Of a DNA stretch of 5,270 bases, positions 1 through 5,270 are shown piece by piece. Position 1 is the stretch's first letter. Each line of letters begins with the position of its first letter. The DNA is from a bacterium (lineage in GTDB: Bacteria; Bacillota_I; Bacilli_A; Mycoplasmatales; Mycoplasmoidaceae), in contig JAFPYV010000038.1 of the NCBI GenBank assembly GCA_017394375.1, positions 1-5,270 of the forward strand, written 5' to 3'. The notes under the pieces are model-generated. The model did no database searches. It was not told where the DNA came from and worked only from the letters and a program-made list of their open reading frames with translations. The translations under genes and the position numbers were made by a program.

Positions 1-108
1 CAATATAATTATGCATTAGCAATGGCACAAATAATTAATTGAGCAGCTAATCCAAAGAATAGTATTTCTAATAATAGTTATGTTTTAGATTACATGTATC
101 CAAGATAA
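1..108 (+). CDS. C-terminal end of an unrecognised protein (5' end outside window)
   Basis: Reading frame 1 is open from the window edge to a TAA at 106-108 and gives 35 residues, starting QYNYALAMAQ and ending VLDYMYPR. One in-frame TGA at 40-42 reads as Trp in the context INWAANP, as expected under table 4. The fragment is too short to assign a family; I see no membrane segment or catalytic motif in it. That it is a real gene end is supported by the strong intrinsic terminator that begins about 20 nt after the stop and by the absence of any competing frame. In mycoplasmas genes next to hsdS are often surface lipoproteins, but nothing here proves that. Confidence 0.6.
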
Positions 109-128
109 AACATAACTTAACTATTTAG

Positions 129-158
129 TGATGACTTTTTTTAAAGTCATCATTTTTT
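129..158 (+). terminator. Rho-independent terminator of the upstream gene
   Basis: A perfect 9-bp stem, GATGACTTT (130-138) with AAAGTCATC (143-151), is extended by one T-A pair (129/152), closes a TTTT loop (139-142) and is followed at once by a run of T (153-158). It sits 20 nt after the TAA of the preceding gene and separates it from hsdS. Confidence 0.85.
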
Positions 159-300
159 ATGCTATTTTTATTAGAGAAAAAAGTTAATTATTATTTCTTT
201 AAAGATAGAATATTCTTAATTATGAAATAAAGCTTGAATCATTATTATTTTTAAGCATTCATATTGATTTTTTTAAGTTTTTAAATAGTTAATCTTAATT

Positions 301-330
301 TTGTAAAACTTGCATTTTAATAATTAAAAT
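301..330 (+). promoter_or_regulatory. Possible promoter of hsdS
   Basis: A TTGTAA element (301-306) and a TAAAAT element (325-330) are 18 nt apart, about 24 nt before the hsdS start. The region is nearly pure A/T, so such matches arise by chance; an alternative -35 is TTGCAT at 310-315. The location after a terminator and before a gene makes a promoter somewhere in 160-345 necessary, but the exact boxes are uncertain. Confidence 0.3.
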
Positions 331-353
331 AAAATTTATTTATTGGGGTAAAG

Positions 354-1502
354 ATGATGACAATTAATGAACTAATAAAAGAATTAAAGATAACTAATAT
401 TACTCATGCTAAATTAAAAGATGTGTGTATTTTTGAAAGAGGATCTTATATCAATCAAAAAGAAGCAGAAAGTGGTGATATTCCAGTTATTTCTGGTGGG
501 GCCATTCCAATTGGTTTTACTAATAAATTTAATCGTGATTATCCATGTGTTAGTATTTCTTCTGTTGGATATGCAGGTGAAAATATATATTTTTGAGATA
601 GAAAAATTTGAGCTTATTCATGTATTACTTTAATTCCAAAGGATTCACAAATATTAAATGTGAAATACTTGTACTACTTTATCTTAAGTATTAAAAACAA
701 ATTACTTCATATTGCTCATGGTTTTAAAAAGAGTTTTACTAATATATATCCTAAAGATCTTTACAATTTGGATATTTATTTCCCTTCTTTGTCATACCAA
801 CAACAAATTGTAAAGATCTTAGACGATTTCACAGAACTCGAAGCAGAACTCGAAGCAGAACTCGAAGCAGAACTCGAAGCAAGGAAAAAGCAATATGATT
901 ATTGGCTTCATGCCCTTCTTGATCCAAAGACGGGGGGGATGCTTAATGATAAAAATATTACATATGCTAAATTGAAAGATATTTGTGAGTTTAAACATGG
1001 AGAATGAATTGCAAAAAGTCTAATGGGGAATGGAAATATTCCTGTTATTAGCAATGGTAATAAACCAGTTGGTTACATTAACAAGTACAATAGAAATTTT
1101 CCTTGTGTTACAGTATCACGGCTTGGAGAAGCGGGGGGAATAGTAAATTATTGAAATCAACCAATTTGAGTTTCTGATTGTTTTACCTTATATTCAAAAA
1201 ACATTAACTTATTGAGCAATAGATTTCTTTACTATTTTTTGGAAGCCAATAAATCTTTGCTAGCATCATTAAGCGGAAGCGGAACTATTAAAAATATCGG
1301 ATTAAAAGACCTAGAAAATATTCAAATTTGTTTTCCTCCTTTAGAAATTCAAAAATTTATAGTTTCTATTCTTGATCAATTTAATAATTTAACTACTAAT
1401 CTTCAAGAGGGTATTCCTGCTGAAATTAAATTACGAAAAGAACAATATAATTATTATTTAAAACAACTATTATGTTTTGACAAGCAACTAAAAATAGATT
1501 AA
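354..1502 (+). CDS. hsdS: Type I restriction-modification system specificity subunit HsdS
   Basis: HsdS is the DNA-recognition subunit that directs HsdM methylase (and HsdR nuclease) to a bipartite target. The 382-aa product has the normal family length and two-fold layout: target-recognition domain 1 (about residues 10-145), a central conserved helix (146-192) with four ELEA repeats followed by RKKQYDYW, domain 2 (about 200-335), and a distal conserved helix with the typical PAEIKLRKEQYNYYLKQLL pattern. The two halves align with each other: AKLKDVCIF/AKLKDICEF, IPVISGG/IPVISNG, YPCVSIS/FPCVTVS. Five in-frame TGA codons (594, 609, 1005, 1152, 1167) encode Trp; the gene is otherwise unbroken. 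Two ATGs lie in tandem (354, 357); the GGGG at 345-348 is 8 nt before the second and 5 nt before the first, so 357 may be the true start. No hsdM or hsdR is visible, so partners must lie elsewhere or the gene is an orphan or cassette. Confidence 0.95.
396..437 (+). repeat. Imperfect direct repeat, copy 1, at the start of HsdS domain 1
   Basis: This 42-nt stretch begins AATATTAC and contains ATGCTAAATT. It matches 954-995 at 33 of 42 positions without gaps. It encodes NITHAKLKDVC at the beginning of the first recognition domain. It reflects the internal duplication of HsdS and could serve as a seam for domain exchange by recombination. Confidence 0.7.
834..881 (+). repeat. Four perfect tandem copies of a 12-bp repeat in hsdS
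   Basis: The unit GAACTCGAAGCA occurs four times head to tail (834-845, 846-857, 858-869, 870-881) without mismatch and encodes (ELEA)4, residues 161-176 of HsdS. The unit is a multiple of three, so gain or loss of copies keeps the frame and changes the length of the helix that separates the two recognition domains. In the EcoR124I family copy changes of a similar 12-bp repeat alter the spacer length of the DNA target. The CTC leucine codon and higher GC stand out from the AT-rich surroundings. Confidence 0.95.
932..938 (+). repeat. G7 homopolymer at the junction of the HsdS halves
   Basis: Seven consecutive G residues encode part of T-G-G-M (residues 193-196), just after the central conserved helix and before domain 2. 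Such a tract is conspicuous in DNA this AT-rich and is a typical site of slipped-strand frameshifting. In the present sequence the count of seven keeps the gene in frame. Confidence 0.8.
954..995 (+). repeat. Imperfect direct repeat, copy 2, at the start of HsdS domain 2
   Basis: Second copy of the 42-nt repeat found at 396-437 (33 of 42 identical). It encodes NITYAKLKDIC, the opening of the second recognition domain, and lies 16 nt after the G7 tract. Confidence 0.7.
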
Positions 1503-1542
1503 TTGCTTTTTTAATTAAGTTCTATCAATAACAATTTCAATT

Positions 1543-2130
1543 ATGAAATTTGCCCATAAAAAAGATTGTCTTAAAGACTGTGACTATGATATTTCAAAAT
1601 ATATTCTTCATGATGATTACTATCAAATAACCAAGCAATTTATCGAAAAACCAAAACATTTATTAAGCAAATTTCGCTGAATATTCTTTTCAATAGCAAT
1701 TCCGGAATGAATTTTGTTAATTGCTTTATGCGTGTTAGCAATTTATTATTTAAATTTATATCAAGATACTAATAACACCGTTGCTAAATACCAAATATAC
1801 GGTATTGTTTGTTGAGTAGTTGCACTTGGCAGTGGAGGAATTGTCTTCATTGGATTATTGTGGTGAATTTTGCATCTTGCTAATAAATTTAATAATGCCT
1901 TTTTAAAATTAGTAGCAATGGGATGCATACAACCTAATTTAAATACTTATCCCCACTTAGTAATGAATGTTTTATTTATATTAGGTGATATTGCTTATTA
2001 TGATTTTAACAATTATTGAATCGTAACTACTGATTGAGAAATTTATGGTTTTGCTTTATTATTTGTGAAATTAAATGAATACTATCTTCAACATCATCCT
2101 GTCAATGTTCCATTAATTGCAAATCATTAA
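1543..2130 (+). CDS. Two-transmembrane protein of unknown function (195 aa)
   Basis: I do not recognise a family. The frame runs from ATG 1543 to TAA 2128-2130 with several TGA codons read as Trp (for example in SKFRWIFF, IPEWILL, GIVCWVV, LLWWIL). A polar N-terminal part (1-45) with many His, Asp, Lys and Tyr is followed by two hydrophobic segments at about 47-70 and 84-111 joined by a short polar loop, then a C-terminal part (112-195) ending HHPVNVPLIANH. There is no signal peptide or lipobox, so both ends are probably cytoplasmic. It starts 40 nt after the hsdS stop with no clear ribosome binding site or strong terminator between, so co-transcription with hsdS is possible. ATG 1543 is the first usable start after an in-frame TAA at 1516-1518. 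Its topology and C-terminal part match the next gene, so the two look like paralogues. Confidence 0.85.
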
Positions 2131-2196
2131 TTTAATAATCAATATATTGTCCTATTTAACAAGATAAAGAAATAAGTAATTCTTTTTAATGATATT

Positions 2197-2225
2197 TTGC
2201 ATTAAAATTGGAAGAATATTATAAA
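2197..2225 (+). promoter_or_regulatory. Likely promoter of the second membrane-protein gene
   Basis: TTGCAT (2197-2202) and TATAAA (2220-2225) are separated by 17 nt, a sigma-A-like arrangement, in the 137-nt gap between the two membrane-protein genes. Transcription would begin near 2232 and leave a leader of about 36 nt with the ribosome binding site. Confidence 0.45.
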
Positions 2226-2253
2226 GCAAATAAAATCAACATTAAGTAAAAAA

Positions 2254-2261
2254 AAAGGTGA
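2254..2261 (+). promoter_or_regulatory. Strong ribosome binding site of the gene at 2268
   Basis: AAAGGTGA lies 6 nt before ATG 2268 and decides this start over the nearby ATG at 2274. It is directly preceded by and merges with a run of nine A (2248-2256). Confidence 0.75.
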
Positions 2262-2267
2262 ATTTGT

Positions 2268-2858
2268 ATGAGCATGTGAAGGATAGCTAAACAGCAAATG
2301 GATCAAGATCTTTCTTATTTGTTTAATAAAGACAAAATTTGTGAATTTCAATTTCCACTACAACATGATTATAAATGGTGAATTAAATGACGTAAAAATT
2401 TACTAACTGGGATTTTTACTAGTTTTGTTTTAATCATGATTATTGGTTTAATTATCTGTTTATTGCAAATTTGATGAGATGAATCACATCCTGTTACAAT
2501 TAATACTACTTATAATTTTGTCTTAGCTGGAATGATTTTCTGGTGTGCATGTACATTTATCTATGTAGTAATTTTTCTTTGGCAAGCAAACTACATGCGA
2601 AAAGCATGGAATGCATTGCTTCCCTATTTTGCAAAGGGAGTAAGAGAAGGTTATTTATGTCCTGATGAAACTCAATATCCTGCAGTAATTCGCATGGCTT
2701 TTTACGGAAATGATATGATGAGTTGAAGAATGCACAATCCCCAATCACGATTTCAATATTCAATGCCAATTTTTGGTACCATTGCTTTATTTAGTCAAAT
2801 CAAAGATTACCAAGCAAAATATTGCCCTGTTAATCATAATAATCAAAGTAATGCTTAA
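2268..2858 (+). CDS. Two-transmembrane protein of unknown function (196 aa), paralogue of its upstream neighbour
   Basis: I do not recognise a family. The frame runs from ATG 2268 to TAA 2856-2858; TGA codons at W4, W39, W41, W69, W70 and W153 must be read as Trp. A polar N-terminus (1-44) with aromatic and charged residues (KWWIKWRKN) is followed by membrane segments at about 46-68 and 83-106, and a C-terminal cytosolic part (107-196) ending in a polar Asn/Gln-rich tail. No signal peptide is seen. Residues 137-189 align without gaps to 136-188 of the upstream protein: both open with YP and end with PVN, about 11 of 53 residues are identical, and an AN...A pattern follows TM2 in both. The gene has its own promoter-like boxes and a good ribosome binding site, and a strong terminator follows 19 nt after the stop. 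Function is unknown. Confidence 0.88.
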
Positions 2859-2876
2859 ACCCTAAAGTGAAATTTT

Positions 2877-2914
2877 AAGTGCAACGACTCCAAAAGGAGT
2901 TATTGCACTTTTTT
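2877..2914 (+). terminator. Rho-independent terminator between convergent genes
   Basis: AAGTGCAA (2877-2884) pairs with TTGCACTT (2903-2910) and GACTCC (2886-2891) with GGAGTT (2896-2901, one G-T pair), with a single C/A mismatch between the two blocks and an AAAA loop (2892-2895). A T run (2909-2914) follows. It terminates the + strand membrane-protein unit. On the - strand there is no T run after the hairpin, so it looks one-sided, though it begins only 6 nt beyond the stop of the convergent gene. Confidence 0.85.
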
Positions 2915-2920
2915 GTTAAT

Positions 2921-4318
2921 TTATTCTTTATTAGGAGTTCATAATCAATTTGCAAGTTCACCTAAACAAGCTGTTAATTCATGTTCAAAATCTAAAGTGG
3001 CATCTGTAGCCCCACTTACCATATGGCAAATTTCATGTAAAGTATCACCAAAAAGTTTTGACTTATCGTTTATTATCTTTCTAGTTATTCTAATTTCTTT
3101 CTCTACTTCGCATCACAAAGCATTTGCATTTGGATGATCTTTAATAATAGTTAAGGGTAAATCATTTAATTCCAAATCAGACATTGATTGTTTTAATGGA
3201 ATTCAACGATTTCATAATTGATGCAAAAATTGTTTTAGTTCTAGTCAATTTTTTAATTCTTGAGGTGTTAATTCATTTTCAGGAATGTAAATCACTTTGT
3301 AGTTAGTAGTGAAATCATAACCAAATTGTTCAATTGTTTGAATTCCTTTAGTTTGTAATGAAGCGTATTCCTTATCAGTAACCGTAATAATAACTTTATT
3401 TTCCGAATTTGCATATTCTTTGAAATTAGGATTGTCATTGCTAGGTGAAACAATGAGATATTTATTCTTATCAAGATTATTGAAGTAAGTAATGACTAAT
3501 GACTTAATATCAGTGAATGATCATTCATTGCTATTTGAAGAAGTGTTATTCAAAATTTTGGTGTAAACAAATAATTTATCTTCTTCATCCGTAATGGCTT
3601 TTAAAATACGAATAATTGCATCACGATAAGCATCTCTACTTAAATTCTTACGTTCGCGATTCAACGCCTTTCGTAATGCTGCATTAGTTTCTAAGATGTT
3701 GTAACTAAAAATTAGATTTTCGTCATCACTAATTTTCATTCCATTAACAAAAATTTCACCCATCTTGTTATCATTACTAAACATTATGTTGCCTTTTGGA
3801 GTTTTGACAACTTTTTCTCATTGTTTAAAAATAGCAAATTTACTTTTTGCATCATTTACTTCTTCAATGCTTACAGGGGAAATAGTGATAATAGTCCCTT
3901 TTTGCTCGCTCATGTTATTATCGCGTTGCATGTGAATAGTGGAAATGTCTTCTTTAATGCCTTCTTTTCTAGTGATAATAGGAGTGTAAATTCCAAAATT
4001 GCTAGAAAAAGTGATATTTATATGATGCCTTACTAATACTGCAATTGCATCTTTTAGACCAATTCCGAATTTGCCAATGGTATTTAGTGCATCCTTCTTT
4101 TCATTGCTTTCATTTTGAATAAAATGAATATTTTTAATTCCACGACCCAGGTCTTTAATGGTTAGTGTTTTAGTTTGTTCATTATAATCAACTTTAATTG
4201 GTTCTTTTATGCCAGTAATTGAATGCTCATCAATGGCATTAGCAATTAACTCTCTAATTGCATCACTTACTTTTCAATCTGATAAGATTTCTTTAATGTT
4301 TAAATCTAATGATTCCAT
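2921..4318 (-). CDS. GHKL-type ATPase with a C-terminal HEXXH (metalloprotease-like) motif, 465 aa
   Basis: The N-terminal domain has the ATP-binding (Bergerat) fold signature of Hsp90, MutL, MORC and histidine kinases: an N box in RELIANAIDEH (E23, N27, D30), a G1 box DLGRG (D56-G60) and a G2 box GKFGIG (G82-G87). It should therefore bind ATP-Mg. The middle (about 100-400) is charged and unassigned. Near the C-terminus TLHEICHM (H428, E429, H432) is a canonical HEXXH zinc site, followed after short spacing by D439 and FEHELT (E445, E447), candidate third ligands; this could be a zinc peptidase or a structural zinc site. Numerous TGA codons (W15 and others) read as Trp. GGGAG on the minus strand (4325-4329) is 6 nt before the ATG at 4316-4318. 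The gene follows the coiled-coil gene after 18 nt, so they are almost certainly co-transcribed. The exact family and substrate are unknown to me; a stress or anti-phage role is inference. Confidence 0.88.
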
Positions 4319-4324
4319 TTTATT

Positions 4325-4329
4325 CTCCC
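4325..4329 (-). promoter_or_regulatory. Ribosome binding site of the GHKL ATPase gene
   Basis: GGGAG read on the minus strand lies 6 nt before the ATG (4318-4316) and inside the 18-nt gap after the upstream stop codon, which supports this start and translational linkage of the two genes. Confidence 0.75.
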
Positions 4330-4336
4330 ACTCTTA

Positions 4337-5270
4337 TTAATAACAAATGAAATAAATATTATCTAATGAGATGTTAAGTTTGCTAAATATATATTTAATT
4401 AATTCAAAAAATGCAATTTTATTATTAGCAATAATTAATCGGTAAATGGTATCAGCAATTTTAAGCGTAATATTTTCATTATTAGTTGCTAATTGGAAAT
4501 TTGTTTTAAATACTAAAGAGGATTCATTCTTTTCTTCAATAGTTAAATTACCATAACTTTTTCCTTCACTACAATCTCATAACTTTTCAATAAATTGTCC
4601 TTGCAAAAGTGCATATAAAGTTTTAATTACTTGATTAATTGTTTGTAATCAAGTACTTACTTGATACAACTTGTTATGAATTGATAAGTAAAGAATGTGG
4701 GATTTAGCAATGGTAGTTAAATCATCAGTTAATGTAATTTTTCTAGTTGATGGAATTAATAAAGTTAAAGTTTTTAATAATTCAACTGGATGATTTAATA
4801 AATCATTAGTTAATTGAACATTAGAAATTTGTTCACTTTTATTCTTAAGAGAACTATTTTCAGTTTGTAAATTAGTAATTTGTTTAGTCAAATTATCATT
4901 TGCTACAGTTAATTCTTTAACATGCTTAGTTTGCACTTCTAATTTATTATTAATTTCCTGCAATAAGTGATCTTTTGTTTTTAGTTCATTAGCAAGTTGA
5001 GAACAATTAATTTTTTGATCTAACAGTTGGGAAGTTAATTCATTATATTCAATTTTTAATTTAGCTAATGATTGCTTTAGTTGCACAATTTCAGAGGTTT
5101 TAGTTAGTAAATCAGCATCATTTTTATCAAGTTTGGATTGTAATTTAGTTTGCAATTCACTAATCGTTTTATCAGTTTGATTTTTAATGTTTTCATATCA
5201 TTCATCAACTCGGAGTTGATATTGTTTATTTAGTGATTGCTTGGTATCTTCTAGATCTTTGTTAAATTTA
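4337..5270 (-). CDS. Long coiled-coil protein of unknown function, 5' end outside window
   Basis: The frame is open from the window edge to TAA 4339-4337 and gives 310 visible residues. The first 150 or so are rich in Leu, Lys, Glu, Gln and Asn with heptad-like Leu/Ile spacing, for example in QLKQSLAKLKIEYNELTSQL and NDNLTKQITNLQTENSSL, so a long parallel coiled coil is likely. The remaining 160 residues (from about NHPVELLKTL) are less polar, lack strong heptads and probably form a globular domain with a beta-rich stretch near NLTIEEKNESSLVFKTNFQL. TGA codons give Trp in DEWYEN, STWLQT and KLWDCS. No start is visible; the TTG at 5155 is an internal Leu since the frame continues upstream with coiled-coil character. 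It is the upstream member of a unit with the GHKL ATPase, 18 nt away, which suggests that the two proteins act together, perhaps as scaffold and ATPase. The family is not recognised. Confidence 0.85.

Noticed and set aside
191..230. TTATTTC/GAAATAA inverted repeat and the AGAATATTCT palindrome (207-216) upstream of hsdS, as an operator or heat-shock site
   Set aside because: The arms are short and pure A/T-rich with imperfect inner pairing; it does not match CIRCE or another operator that I know, and such palindromes are expected by chance in this composition.
421..633. A 70-aa ORF in another frame of hsdS
   Set aside because: It is a hydrophobic shadow of the HsdS domain 1 coding frame with no ribosome binding site.
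354..1502. hsdS as a broken gene made of three separate short ORFs
   Set aside because: The three ORFs share one frame and are separated only by TGA codons with no other stop or frameshift; under table 4 they form one normal-length HsdS, and TGA occurs the same way in all neighbouring genes.
1499..1518. TTAATT...AATTAA hairpin with a T-rich loop after the hsdS stop, as a terminator
   Set aside because: The stem is only six A-T pairs and the T run is in the loop, not after the stem; it is unlikely to terminate transcription.
2557..2769. A minus-strand 70-aa ORF opposite the second membrane protein
   Set aside because: It lies wholly antisense to a well-supported gene with membrane segments, ribosome binding site and terminator, and resembles no known protein.
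3023..3037. Assignment of the HEICH region to the ImmA/IrrE phage-element peptidase family
   Set aside because: HEXXH alone is not specific; the motif is at the extreme C-terminus and the FEHELT tail differs from the usual ImmA pattern, and no repressor or integrase genes are nearby.
2913..3137. A plus-strand 74-aa ORF after the terminator
   Set aside because: It is antisense to the C-terminal HEXXH region of the GHKL ATPase gene and overlaps the terminator.
3292..3474. A minus-strand 60-aa ORF inside the ATPase gene
   Set aside because: It is in a shifted frame within the continuous 465-codon gene.
3821..4036. A plus-strand 71-aa ORF
   Set aside because: It is antisense to the ATPase domain, just after the G2 box, and has no support of its own.
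5153..5155. TTG as the start codon of the coiled-coil gene
   Set aside because: The frame stays open upstream to the window edge with the same coiled-coil character (TGA read as Trp), so this TTG is an internal leucine codon.

Overview
The window is AT-rich DNA from a mollicute (Mycoplasma or a close relative) that reads UGA as tryptophan (translation table 4). Every long gene here contains in-frame TGA codons at places where Trp fits, so a standard-code translation breaks them into fragments. I cannot name the species. The ELEA-repeat HsdS is of a type I associate with mycoplasmas such as M. pneumoniae, but that is memory and not a search result.

Left part (+ strand): the last 35 codons of an unrecognised protein end at 108 and are followed by a clear intrinsic terminator (129-158). 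A complete type I restriction-modification specificity gene, hsdS (354-1502, 382 aa), comes next. It carries four perfect copies of a 12-bp repeat (GAACTCGAAGCA) in its central conserved helix and a G7 tract at the junction of its two halves. Both are classic sites for slipped-strand change. No hsdM or hsdR lies in the window.

Middle part (+ strand): two consecutive genes (1543-2130 and 2268-2858) encode unrecognised proteins of 195 and 196 aa. Each has two membrane segments in the same places and a similar C-terminal part, so they look like diverged paralogues. The second has its own plausible promoter and a strong ribosome binding site. A strong hairpin terminator (2877-2914) closes this unit.

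Right part (- strand, convergent): a two-gene unit is read leftward from beyond the window edge. The upstream gene (4337-5269, 5' end missing) encodes a long coiled-coil protein with a C-terminal, probably globular part. After an 18-nt gap with a good ribosome binding site comes a 465-aa protein (2921-4318). It has an N-terminal GHKL (Hsp90/MutL/histidine-kinase type) ATP-binding domain with intact N, G1 and G2 boxes, and an HEICH zinc-metalloprotease-like motif near its C-terminus. The pairing of coiled-coil protein with GHKL-ATPase/HEXXH protein, convergent to a variable hsdS, is the most likely uncharacterised system here. A defence or protein-quality role is only inference.
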